A DNA stretch of 64,000 bases from Lachnospiraceae bacterium. Its GTDB lineage: Bacteria > Bacillota > Clostridia > Lachnospirales > Lachnospiraceae. Location: positions 1-64,000 of the forward strand of contig JAGAQU010000064.1 of the NCBI GenBank assembly GCA_017622575.1. Reading direction: 5' to 3'. The translations under genes and the position numbers were made by a program. Under the pieces are notes generated by a model, which worked only from the letters and a program-made list of their open reading frames with translations, was not told where the DNA came from and searched no databases. Below are positions 35,694 to 43,760 of the stretch, piece after piece; position 1 is the stretch's first letter, and each line of letters begins with the position of its first letter.

Positions 35694-36146
35694 ATGAAAA
35701 AGAGCAGACATCAGAAAATTAAAGAACTGGTTGAAGAATATGAAATTGAGACGCAGGAGGAACTGGCAGACAGACTTAAGGAGGCCGGTTATGCTGTTAC
35801 GCAGGCAACTGTGTCAAGAGATATCAGGGAACTGAAGCTCTCTAAGATTTCTACGGGAAGCGGAAAACAGAAATATACGATCCTTATTCACAATGATCAT
35901 TATTTAAGCGATAAGTATATCAGAGTGTTAAAGGATGGTTTTGTTTCCATGGATAGGGCCCAGAATATTCTTGTGGTGAAAACAGTATCCGGGATGGCAA
36001 TGGCCGTTGCGGCGGCTATTGACGCCATGAAGCTGAAGGAGATTGTTGGATCCATTGCAGGTGATGATACGATTATGATGGCAGTGCGCTCAACGGAAGA
36101 TACGGAAATTGTAATGAATAAGATACAGAGTGTATTAGAGGAATAA
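35694..36146 (+). CDS. argR: Arginine repressor ArgR
   Basis: Arginine-responsive transcription factor (AhrC type). N-terminal winged helix with QEELADRLKEAGYAVTQATVSRDIRELKLSKI, and C-terminal oligomerisation/arginine-binding domain with SIAGDDTIMMAVRSTED. 150 residues from ATG at 35694 after GGAAGAGAG; TTG at 35682 is less likely. In Firmicutes argR sits before recN, as here. Confidence 0.95.
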   Translation: MKKSRHQKIKELVEEYEIETQEELADRLKEAGYAVTQATVSRDIRELKLSKISTGSGKQKYTILIHNDHYLSDKYIRVLKDGFVSMDRAQNILVVKTVSGMAMAVAAAIDAMKLKEIVGSIAGDDTIMMAVRSTEDTEIVMNKIQSVLEE

Positions 36147-36187
36147 CCCATTTTCCTTCGGAAAACAAGAAGGGTAGGATTAGATAA

Positions 36188-37867
36188 ATGCTTGAAAGTT
36201 TACATGTAAAAAATTTGGCATTGATCAATGAAGCAGAAGTAGATTTTACAAAGGGACTTAATATATTAACGGGTGAAACGGGTGCCGGCAAATCCATCAT
36301 TATCGGTTCCATCAATCTGGCTCTTGGCGCGAAAGCAGATAAGGAATATATCAGAACCGGTGCTGACTATGCACTGGTGGAGCTTGTGTTTTCTTTAAAT
36401 GAGAAGCAGAGAGAAATTCTAAAGGAGATGGATCTACCGGAAGAAGACGGTATACTGATCCTGCAGCGAAAGATCATGGCAGGACGCAGTGTCTGCAAGA
36501 TAAACGGCGAGACCGTCAGCAGCGGACAACTGAAAGCACTTTCCGGTTTTCTGCTGGATATGTACGGACAGCATGAGCATCAGTCCCTTTTGAAAGCATC
36601 TAAACACAAGGAATTGCTTGACGATTATGCCGGAGGCAGTGTGACAGAATTAAAGAGAGAACTGAAGGAGCGTTATAGAAGCTATAAGCGGGATGAGGAG
36701 GATCTTTCCTCCAATCATCTTGATGAAAATGCAAGAAGTCGGGAAATGGATCTTTTATCCTATGAAGTGAATGAAATTGAGGCGGCAGCCCTGATTCCGG
36801 GAGAGGATGAAGAACTGGAAAAGCAATATCGCAGAATGAGCAACGCAAGGCGGATGAAAGAGACGGTGACGGTTGTCCATGGCATGACCGGTTATGAGGA
36901 TGACGGGAGTGCGGGAGAGACAATCGGAAGGGCACTTCGGGAACTGAAAAATATCGTAAGCTTTGATGAGGAGATCAGTCCTCTTCTTGATCAGCTTTCC
37001 GATATTGATAATTTATTAAATGATTTTAACCGTTCCCTGTCAGATTACAGAGAAAGCCTGGAATTTGACGAAGAAGAATTTCAAAAGACACAGGAGCGCC
37101 TGAATGTTTTAAACCATTTAAAAGGAAAATACGGCGGAACCATTGAATCAGTTTTACAGTCATTTGATGACAAGAAAAAGAGACTTAGTCAGCTTGAGAG
37201 CTATGAAGAATATTTGGCGCAGCTTCAGGCAAAACTGCAAAAAGAGAAGAGAGAGCTTCTTTCTGACTGCAGCCGGCTGTCTAAGCTTCGGGTGGAAGCT
37301 GCAGGTGAACTGTCTTTGAAGCTTTCTGCAGCAATGGAAGATTTGAATTTTATCGATGTTGATTTTTCCATAGAAGTGGAACCGGAGGAAGAACATGTTT
37401 CAGAGGACGGTTATGATAAAATCACTTTTATGATTTCCACCAATCCGGGAGAAAAGAAAAAGCCTCTTGCAGAGATTGCCAGCGGCGGTGAACTTTCCAG
37501 GATCATGCTTGCATTTAAAACCGTATTTGCGGATGAAGAGGGAACAGATACGCTGATCTTCGATGAGATTGATACGGGAATCAGTGGCAAGACGGCATGG
37601 AAGGTATCGGAGAAGCTTGGAAAGCTTGCCGGTGGACATCAGATTATCTGCATTACCCATCTGCCCCAGATTGCTGCCATGGCTGATTCTCATTACCTGA
37701 TCGAAAAGCAGGTGAAGCAGGAGAGAACGGTCACAGACATCAAGAGGCTTTCAGAGGAGGAGAGTATTTCGGAGCTTGCGAGGCTTTTAGGAAGCGGAAG
37801 TGTGACTGAGGCTGTTATGACAAATGCCCGTGAAATGAGGGAAATGGCTCAAAAAACCAAGAATTGA
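36188..37867 (+). CDS. recN: DNA repair protein RecN
   Basis: SMC-like ATPase of double-strand-break repair. Walker A GETGAGKS is at residues 29-36, then long coiled coils, and the C-terminal ABC signature ASGGELSRIMLAFK with Walker B TLIFDEIDTGISGKTA. 559 residues, complete. No LexA box is evident directly before it. Confidence 0.96.
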   Translation: MLESLHVKNLALINEAEVDFTKGLNILTGETGAGKSIIIGSINLALGAKADKEYIRTGADYALVELVFSLNEKQREILKEMDLPEEDGILILQRKIMAGRSVCKINGETVSSGQLKALSGFLLDMYGQHEHQSLLKASKHKELLDDYAGGSVTELKRELKERYRSYKRDEEDLSSNHLDENARSREMDLLSYEVNEIEAAALIPGEDEELEKQYRRMSNARRMKETVTVVHGMTGYEDDGSAGETIGRALRELKNIVSFDEEISPLLDQLSDIDNLLNDFNRSLSDYRESLEFDEEEFQKTQERLNVLNHLKGKYGGTIESVLQSFDDKKKRLSQLESYEEYLAQLQAKLQKEKRELLSDCSRLSKLRVEAAGELSLKLSAAMEDLNFIDVDFSIEVEPEEEHVSEDGYDKITFMISTNPGEKKKPLAEIASGGELSRIMLAFKTVFADEEGTDTLIFDEIDTGISGKTAWKVSEKLGKLAGGHQIICITHLPQIAAMADSHYLIEKQVKQERTVTDIKRLSEEESISELARLLGSGSVTEAVMTNAREMREMAQKTKN

Positions 37868-37868
37868 C

Positions 37869-37898
37869 AAAATAAAAAAATAGGATTTCCACATACTA
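37869..37898 (+). promoter_or_regulatory. Candidate sigma-G promoter of spoIVB
   Basis: AAAATA (37869-37874; four of six bases of TGAATA), 17-bp spacer and a perfect CATACTA (37892-37898). Sigma-G control of spoIVB is known from B. subtilis. Confidence 0.5.
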
Positions 37899-37927
37899 AA
37901 AGAGACATACATTTGTATGCCTCTTTT
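37898..37927 (+). terminator. Terminator between recN and spoIVB
   Basis: AAAAGAG / CTCTTTT stem with inner CATAC/GTATG and a run of eight T. The left arm begins in the -10 element of the candidate sigma-G promoter, so transcripts started there would lack half of the stem. Confidence 0.8.
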
Positions 37928-37960
37928 TTTCATAAAAAATGGATAAAAGGATGTGAAAAT

Positions 37961-39262
37961 TTGGAGCAGATAGAGAATTTAAATAGTGAAAAGGCAGGCG
38001 TTTACAGAACTGTTTTATATATCATATTGAGCTTTGGAACCTTACTTACCCTTGCATCTGCTTACTACTGTATGTGGTGCACAGTGCCCTCTACCATCAT
38101 GGTAAAGGCGGGTGTGGAGCAGACACTTGATTTCAGACTGCCTGCGTCCGGCGAAATCTATAAAGATGCGGTGCAGGCAAGCAGTCAGGCGAAGAGTAAT
38201 CTGGATACGGAAAGTCTGGTCATCGATTTCAGATCTCCTGTGACTGTAAAGGCGAACCAGATCGAAAATTACAAAATGCAGGTGAAGCTGTTCGGCGTGA
38301 TCCCCTTAAAGAATGTGGATGTTGAGGTGATTCAGGACATACGCCTAAAGCCTGCCGGCATTCCCATAGGAATTTACGTAAAAACGGAAGGCGTACTCGT
38401 CGTAGGAATCGGAGAATTCGAAGGAGAGGACGGACAGACATACAGCCCTGCAAAATATATTATGAAGACAGGAGATTATATTCTGGAAATGAATGATGAG
38501 GAGATTACGGGAAAAAAACAGTTAATGGAAAAGATAGGATGCTGTGAGGGACAGGACGTTATCTTCAAGATTAGGCGGGGAGAGGAAGAATTATATGTGA
38601 TGGCAAAGCCCCAGTTAAATGAAAACGGGGAATATAAGATGGGAATCTGGATTCGTGATAATGCCCAGGGTGTGGGGACTATGACTTATGTGGATGAAAA
38701 CGGTCAATTTGGGGCTCTCGGTCACGGCATCAATGATGTGGACACCAGTACACTCATGTCCCTTAAGAGCGGTACACTGTACCACACGGAAATCATAGGC
38801 ATCACAAGAGGAAGCAACGGATCTCCGGGAGAGCTTACCGGGTTTATTGAATATGACGACAGCAACATAATGGGAACCATCACGGAAAACACAACGAAAG
38901 GAATCTTTGGCATCTGTTCACAGAAAACGGTGGAAAGCAGTCTTTATGATTATATGCCCATAGGATTAAAACAGGAAATTGAAAAAGGACCTGCGAAGAT
39001 CATTTGTTCCATTGGCGATGAAGCGAAAGTATATGATGTAGAGATCACGGATATCAATCTTCAGAATGATAATATCAACAGGGGAATCGTGCTGAAGATC
39101 ACAGACCCGGAGCTTCTCTCTGTCACAGGAGGGATCGTCCAGGGAATGAGCGGAAGTCCCATCATCCAGAACGGCAAGATTATTGGAGCGGTAACCCATG
39201 TTCTTGTGCAGGACTCCACGAAAGGGTATGGGATTTTCATAGAAAACATGCTTTCTCATTGA
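37961..39262 (+). CDS. spoIVB: SpoIVB serine peptidase
   Basis: Forespore-made protease that triggers pro-sigma-K processing by cleaving SpoIVFA. One N-terminal membrane helix (VLYIILSFGTLLTLASAYY), a PDZ domain (about 130-215, KTGDYILEMNDEEI) and the S55 peptidase domain with His255 in GALGHGINDVDT, Asp near 382 and the serine in QGMSGSPIIQNGKIIGAVTH near 399. TTG at 37961 follows AAGGA by 9 bp; the earlier frame extension lies in the terminator. 433 residues. The expected next gene, spo0A, is absent at this place. Confidence 0.94.
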   Translation: MEQIENLNSEKAGVYRTVLYIILSFGTLLTLASAYYCMWCTVPSTIMVKAGVEQTLDFRLPASGEIYKDAVQASSQAKSNLDTESLVIDFRSPVTVKANQIENYKMQVKLFGVIPLKNVDVEVIQDIRLKPAGIPIGIYVKTEGVLVVGIGEFEGEDGQTYSPAKYIMKTGDYILEMNDEEITGKKQLMEKIGCCEGQDVIFKIRRGEEELYVMAKPQLNENGEYKMGIWIRDNAQGVGTMTYVDENGQFGALGHGINDVDTSTLMSLKSGTLYHTEIIGITRGSNGSPGELTGFIEYDDSNIMGTITENTTKGIFGICSQKTVESSLYDYMPIGLKQEIEKGPAKIICSIGDEAKVYDVEITDINLQNDNINRGIVLKITDPELLSVTGGIVQGMSGSPIIQNGKIIGAVTHVLVQDSTKGYGIFIENMLSH

Positions 39263-39348
39263 GCCTGTGTCTACCCGATGTATACCCCGGCGTGGTGGGA
39301 TGTGAAAGTTTAGGCGCGGCGGTGGGTCTAAGCTAAATAATTGTTGCT

Positions 39349-39410
39349 ATGTGCCCATTAAGGTACGGATTTGCTCGAATTTCTTCAAAAAATGACCTTA
39401 ATGGGCATAT
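39349..39410. repeat. Long inverted repeat with 30-bp loop
   Basis: GCCCATTAAGGT (39353-39364) and ACCTTAATGGGC (39395-39406) pair perfectly, and flanks add up to four more pairs. No T-run follows, so it is not a typical terminator. Confidence 0.75.
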
Positions 39411-39458
39411 GTTGAAAAAATATTTTACTGTGCCCAGTATATATTAAAAACATGGGAT

Positions 39459-39701
39459 TCAACAGATCAGAGTGCCGGGTGGTAACTTAATGATCTGCTC
39501 TTTCAAATCATGAATTTGAGTTTCGAGCGTTTTATACGACGATTGTATCTGTGTGTATATAGTGTGCGACTTCCTTCTTTTTTTAAATGGAATGCTTTTT
39601 GAAATAAGGTGGAATATGAAAATATAAATAAAGAAAACGAACAAATGTAACAGGAGATATGATGTTGTTTTACTTTGAAAATTATAGTATAGAGAAAACA
39701 T
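39459..39701 (-). pseudogene. Truncated remnant of the PD-(D/E)XK-like Lachnospiraceae family
   Basis: The open frame codes for 80 residues. Its end (LETQIHDLKEQIIKLPPGTLIC) matches the N-terminal coil and Pro-Gly-Leu motif of the protein at 51897 (KVKDYLEKQLKNMPAGNLL) and then stops at a TGA. The hydrophobic N-terminal half reads through a promoter-like sequence and has no ribosome site. I interpret it as the leftover of a decayed family member rather than a working gene. Confidence 0.35.
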
Positions 39702-39723
39702 TAGTTTGTCAATAAGAAGCTGC

Positions 39724-39752
39724 TTTACAAAAGGCTGCTTTTATGTTATAAA
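39724..39752 (+). promoter_or_regulatory. Sigma-A promoter of the TetR operon
   Basis: TTTACA (39724-39729), 17-bp spacer, TATAAA (39747-39752). Confidence 0.7.
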
Positions 39753-39755
39753 AAT

Positions 39756-39773
39756 ATTGAATATAAATTCAAT
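39756..39773 (+). promoter_or_regulatory. Palindromic operator, probably for the TetR regulator
   Basis: ATTGAAT-ATAA-ATTCAAT, a perfect 7-bp palindrome with 4-bp centre, lies across the expected transcription start of the tetR-oxidoreductase operon, where a repressor would block transcription. Confidence 0.6.
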
Positions 39774-39833
39774 GAAATGAAGTTCAACATACTTTCGATT
39801 GATATATTGAAAAGAAAGGAAGCAAAACGGGAA

Positions 39834-40415
39834 ATGGGAGTCAGGAAGGAGCAGAAGGAACAGCGCAGGCAGGAAATTTTGTATGCGGCCCTTGATCTGT
39901 TTGTGACGAGAGGATATGCGGCTACAAAAATTTCCGACATCGCACAGCGCGTTTCCATGAGTGTGGGACTTATGTTCCATTATTTTGAGTCAAAGGAAAA
40001 ACTCTATGAGGAACTGGTGACAATGGGTCTTGCGGGTACAACTTATCCGGCATCCCAAACTTGCGAAAGGGCCATAGACTTTTTTGAACAGTTTACGGAA
40101 GCATTGTTTTCTGTCATGAAGGATCAGCCCAATATTGCAAAAATGTTTGTTCTCATGGCGAATGCCCAGAGAAGCGAAGGAACACCGGAGTACATAAGGG
40201 AAATTGCACTGAAAGTAAATACCATAGAGCAGTTTGTACCGATTATAGAGATGGGGCAGAAGGAAGGGAGCATCCGGGAGGGAAATCCGCTGGCGCTTTC
40301 CAATGCCTTCTGGTGCAGTATTCAGGGTATTGCGGAACAGTATGCAGCACATCCGGAAACAGAACTGCCGGAGAGTGCATGGATTGTTGATATTGTGAGG
40401 AGGAAAAAGGAATGA
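39834..40415 (+). CDS. TetR/AcrR family transcriptional regulator
   Basis: Helix-turn-helix repressor: the N-terminal domain (RRQEILYAALDLFVTRGYAATKISDIAQRVSMS, in blocks) carries the TetR signature, and the C-terminal ligand domain is unassigned. ATG at 39834 (MGVRKEQKEQ) is preferred over ATG at 39777, since the latter has no ribosome site and adds residues unlike the family. The stop overlaps the oxidoreductase start by four bases, and a palindromic operator precedes the gene, so it most likely controls itself and that enzyme. Confidence 0.87.
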   Translation: MGVRKEQKEQRRQEILYAALDLFVTRGYAATKISDIAQRVSMSVGLMFHYFESKEKLYEELVTMGLAGTTYPASQTCERAIDFFEQFTEALFSVMKDQPNIAKMFVLMANAQRSEGTPEYIREIALKVNTIEQFVPIIEMGQKEGSIREGNPLALSNAFWCSIQGIAEQYAAHPETELPESAWIVDIVRRKKE

Positions 40416-41530
40416 AAAAGGTTGTGATTATAGGGGCAGGAATCTCCGGTCTCACCGCCGGTATTTACTTGCAGAAAGCCGGAATTCCAACTGAAATTTA
40501 TGAGAAAAATCAGATTCCGGGAGGACAGTGCACGGGTTGGAAAAGAGAGGGATATTTCATAGACAACTGCATTCACTGGCTGACAGGAACCAGGGAAGGA
40601 AGCGGTCTACATGAGCTCTGGAAGGAAGTTGGGGCTTTGGGACAGGGCGTAGAGCTGTATCATAAAGAAAAATTTTACACCTCAGAGCTTGACGGGGAGA
40701 CCCTTACCCTGTGGAGAGATAAGGAGCGGACAAGACTGGAGTTGCTTGCGCTGTCCCCAGAGGATCAGGATGAGATCAACAAGCTGATGGATGCGGTTTT
40801 GCTTGCAGAAAGCATGACTGTGCCGGTGGATAAGTCCTTTGACATGATGAATCCCATTGAATTTATGAAGCTTGGCATGTCCATGACAGATATGGGAAAA
40901 GTCATGAAACAGTATGGAAAAATGGACATCAGGGAATTGGCAGAGCGGTTTCATCATCCTCTGATCAGACAGGCACTTATCGATTACATGCCGCCGGGGT
41001 ATCAGGCATACGCCTTTGTGGTTTCTTATGCCACAGTGACAAGCGGAAACGGAGATATTCCCAGAGGGGGCTCCCTGCAGATGGTACTGCGGATGGTAAA
41101 AAGATATGAAGAACTCGGGGGAAAGCTTCACACAGGAGCAGAGGTAGAAAAGGTACTGGTAAACGGAAAAAGAGCAGAAGGGATCAAACTTACAAGCGGT
41201 GATACGGTGAAAGCCGATTATGTGATCTGTGCAAGTGATGTGAGTCATACCTTTGGAAGGCTTCTTGACAGATATCCCGATCTGGCAGGGATGGTAAAGA
41301 TTCTGGATGTGTGGACACCTGCCACCTATTATCGTTACTGCTATGCCTATCACGGTGCCTATATGGGATTTATTGAGACAAAAAAGGCAAAGAATCACAA
41401 CATACCGGGAAAAATAAAAGACCTTTCCAACGTGATGCTTGCAAGCCAGTGGCTGATGGGTGCGGGCGGACTTCCCACGGCAGCGGCTATGGGGAAATTT
41501 GCCGCGCAGAGAATACTGTCATTGCGGTAA
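40412..41530 (+). CDS. CrtI/phytoene-desaturase-like FAD oxidoreductase, apparently internally deleted
   Basis: FAD-dependent oxidoreductase of the NAD(P)-binding/amine-oxidase superfamily. The dinucleotide-binding motif IIGAGISGLTAGIYL (residues 6-20) and GGQCTGWKREGYFIDNCIHWL are clear, and the C-terminal FAD motif is WLMGAGGLPTAAAMGKFAAQRI. The length is 372 residues against about 490 or more for relatives. After FGRLLD (residue 286) the sequence jumps to RYPDLAGMVKILDVWTPATY, which in relatives is found about 110-120 residues later. The middle of the substrate domain is therefore likely missing in frame. Function may be lost or altered; the substrate is unknown. Confidence 0.8.
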   Translation: MKKVVIIGAGISGLTAGIYLQKAGIPTEIYEKNQIPGGQCTGWKREGYFIDNCIHWLTGTREGSGLHELWKEVGALGQGVELYHKEKFYTSELDGETLTLWRDKERTRLELLALSPEDQDEINKLMDAVLLAESMTVPVDKSFDMMNPIEFMKLGMSMTDMGKVMKQYGKMDIRELAERFHHPLIRQALIDYMPPGYQAYAFVVSYATVTSGNGDIPRGGSLQMVLRMVKRYEELGGKLHTGAEVEKVLVNGKRAEGIKLTSGDTVKADYVICASDVSHTFGRLLDRYPDLAGMVKILDVWTPATYYRYCYAYHGAYMGFIETKKAKNHNIPGKIKDLSNVMLASQWLMGAGGLPTAAAMGKFAAQRILSLR

Positions 41531-41625
41531 AAAGTTTCAGAATTACGTTGCTATAGTGATAGTAGTCAAAGGACAGATGTAATATAATCAAACCATCAAA
41601 TGGAATGCTGAAGAAAGGAGAGGGA

Positions 41626-42542
41626 ATGAGTGAGAAAAAAACAAACTATCATTATCCCAAATATTCAGATATACCGGATATAAAAGGGGACGGCTCAGAA
41701 AATATCCGTTATAATAATCCTGATTTCCCGCTTTTTTGCAGACGCAATTTTTTCCCCGGAAAGATCATTTTTACGGGAATGACGATGCACTGGCACAGCG
41801 ATGTGGAATTTGTATTTATAAAAAAGGGGAGTACCTTCTATCAGCTTGACGATTGCATCATCAAATTGAAGGAGGGGGAGGGAATCTTTGTGAATGCAAG
41901 GCAGTTCCATGTAATCACAGCAGGTGATGAGGACTGTGAGCTTGACTGCGTTATTTTTCAGCCGATGTTGCTCTGCTCCTCGAAGCATATAGAAAAAAGT
42001 TTGTCTATCCCATAATTTCCAATCCATCTGTTCCGTATGTGATACTGCATGAAAGTGTGATCTGGGAAAGAGAGGTGCTTACAAGGCTTACCAAACTTTA
42101 TGAGCTCTCGGTTCAGAAGGATTGCGAACTCGAAATGTTGAAGGTTGTCTGTGATATCTGGAAGCTTTTGTATGACAATCTTCCAAGGAGTGTATCAAAA
42201 AATAAGCAATACGATGGTGGCCTTGAAATCATCAAGAGGATGATTCTTTATATTCAGGAGCATTATAAGGAGAGAATCAACCTCAATCAGCTCTGCAGAG
42301 AGGGAGGAGTAAGCAGAACAGCATGTACAAAGCTCTTTCTAAAATATGTAAATGTGACTCCCATCGATTATGTAAGGCACTACCGCATCGCCAAGAGCAT
42401 AGAACTTTTGCAGAGCACCGATAAGACAATAACTGAGATTGCCTATGAAACAGGCTTTTCGGGAACAAGCTTTTATGCAAAAACGTTTAGAAAAATTACG
42501 GGAATAACACCAAGGCAGTTGAGAAAAGGAGAAAAAATATGA
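41626..42542 (+). pseudogene. AraC-family regulator split by a frameshift in an A6 run
   Basis: The first part (about 129 residues) is the cupin sensor domain (MHWHSDVEFVFIKKGSTFYQLDD) and ends at a stop after EKSLSIP. The second part, in another frame, carries the rest of the linker and the AraC DNA-binding domain (NLNQLCREGGVSRTACTKLFLKY; ITEIAYETGFSGTSFYAKTFRK). Restoring one A in the run at 41993-41998 would read EKKFVYPIISNPSVPYV and join both parts. ATG at 41626 lies 5 bp after AAGGAG. It may be a recent pseudogene, a phase-variable gene, a slippage site or a sequencing error. Confidence 0.82.
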
Positions 42543-42976
42543 TCATAAGAGAATTGAAGGAAACAGATATCCCGGCATGTGCCGATATTCTTTGCAGTGT
42601 CTATAACAATGAGTTGTGGATGTGCAGATGGACGAAAGCGGTAGCAGAGAATTATCTGCGGGATTTCTTCGGGCACAGTAAGTTTGTAGGCTATGTGGCA
42701 GAGGAGGATTCTGTCATTATCGCCGGTCTGTTTGCCCACGAAAAGATATGGTGGAACAACAGTGAAGTGTTTATTGAGGAGATGTTCGTGACGCCGGAAA
42801 GGCAGGGCTGCGGGATCGGAACGGCACTTTTGAAGGAAGTAGAAAAATACATAGAGGAAAAACAGCTCGCAGGCATCACTTTGTCCACAAATAAATATGC
42901 CCCGGCACCGAAGTTTTATGAGAAGAACGGTTTCATGTGCTGCGAGCATGTCATCTTCATGGCAAAAGAACTTTAG
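42539..42976 (+). CDS. GNAT-family N-acetyltransferase
   Basis: Acetyl-CoA-dependent acyltransferase of 145 residues. The acetyl-CoA loop PERQGCGIGTALLKEVEKYIEE (Q/RxxGxG/A) is near residues 86-106, after the strand EMFVT. Its ATG overlaps the stop of the AraC gene (ATGA) and GGAG precedes it, so both are co-transcribed. The 3' end overlaps the convergent exosortase gene by 20 bp. Substrate unknown. Confidence 0.88.
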   Translation: MIIRELKETDIPACADILCSVYNNELWMCRWTKAVAENYLRDFFGHSKFVGYVAEEDSVIIAGLFAHEKIWWNNSEVFIEEMFVTPERQGCGIGTALLKEVEKYIEEKQLAGITLSTNKYAPAPKFYEKNGFMCCEHVIFMAKEL

Positions 42977-43712
42977 AGTGTTTCCTGATTGTACCTATCA
43001 GGCAAAACAGGAGTAGTATGGGGAGACATACAAATGATATCAGTGTTGCATATCCCGTAAATTTTTCGCCACCCTTTGTAGAGGCGTGGTTGAGAAAAGG
43101 GATTCCGAGTACGATCATAAAATACCAGAAAGCAGGAACAAGATATTGCAGGTTTCTGCTTTTTTTCTGTTTGCCGGAAGGTTTCACAAAATAAGTGTCT
43201 GTCAGATGATAAATTACGAGGAGAGATGCAAAGTACGTCGCAGTGCCGATAGCGGTGTGAAGAGTATCCTGTGTAAGAGAACTGCTGTAAAATCCTGTCT
43301 GTCCGAGAAATAGAGGGACATAAATGGACAAGATGATTCGAAGGACATTAACCAAAACAGTCAGCACATAGGAAGCCGGAAGGCTTAGGACTGTCCATAG
43401 GAAGCCCTTCTTAGCGCGGTGTACAAAGGAAAAAATAAGCATGGCGATGAGAATGATGAGGAACCGGACACCGCTGCAGGAGGGCGCGATCACATATTTC
43501 AGACTGTGGTTTACATAGCCCATGTCCGGTTCATAGGAAAAGGAAATACCGGTCATGAGTGTCACAAATCGTGCTGTGGGGCCAAGAATCCATCGCAAGG
43601 CTTCACAGGAGGCCTTGGCGTAAAAAAGCTTCAGAAAGAGGAGTGTGAGAATCCCCATAAGATAATAGATATTATTTTTTTGAACGGTTTCTTTCAGCTT
43701 ACACAAATTCAT
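42957..43712 (-). CDS. Exosortase-family membrane transpeptidase (XrtK-like)
   Basis: Polytopic membrane protein of 251 residues. The three catalytic residues of exosortases/archaeosortases occur in order and spacing: Cys79 in IAPSCSGVRFL, Arg125 in VNVLRI, His152 in LHTAIG. About seven membrane helices are visible, with an N-terminal helix at residues 16-32. Exosortases cut C-terminal sorting signals and transfer the protein to an anchor. The gene follows that for a VIT/vWA protein with a fitting C-terminal tail, 48 bp downstream on the same strand. The start is ATG at 43712 with AGAGG 6 bp before. I recall the exosortase K type as the Firmicutes variant; this assignment is by pattern only. 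Confidence 0.82.
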   Translation of the reverse strand: MNLCKLKETVQKNNIYYLMGILTLLFLKLFYAKASCEALRWILGPTARFVTLMTGISFSYEPDMGYVNHSLKYVIAPSCSGVRFLIILIAMLIFSFVHRAKKGFLWTVLSLPASYVLTVLVNVLRIILSIYVPLFLGQTGFYSSSLTQDTLHTAIGTATYFASLLVIYHLTDTYFVKPSGKQKKSRNLQYLVPAFWYFMIVLGIPFLNHASTKGGEKFTGYATLISFVCLPILLLFCLIGTIRKHSKVLLP

Positions 43713-43760
43713 CACATACCTCTTTCTTTTTATGAATCAATAATAAAATCGGAACAACTG

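Larger units (their letters stand above)
39263..39776. other. 514-bp gene-free stretch after spoIVB
   Basis: This gap holds a long inverted repeat, a truncated minus-strand fragment of the family found at 51897, and the promoter/operator of the TetR gene, listed separately. A minus-strand promoter-like pair (TTGACA, N17, TACTAT; about 39683-39710) points into the fragment. The composition is AT-rich after 39430. It looks like a scar of insertions or deletions where spo0A might once have been. Confidence 0.5.
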
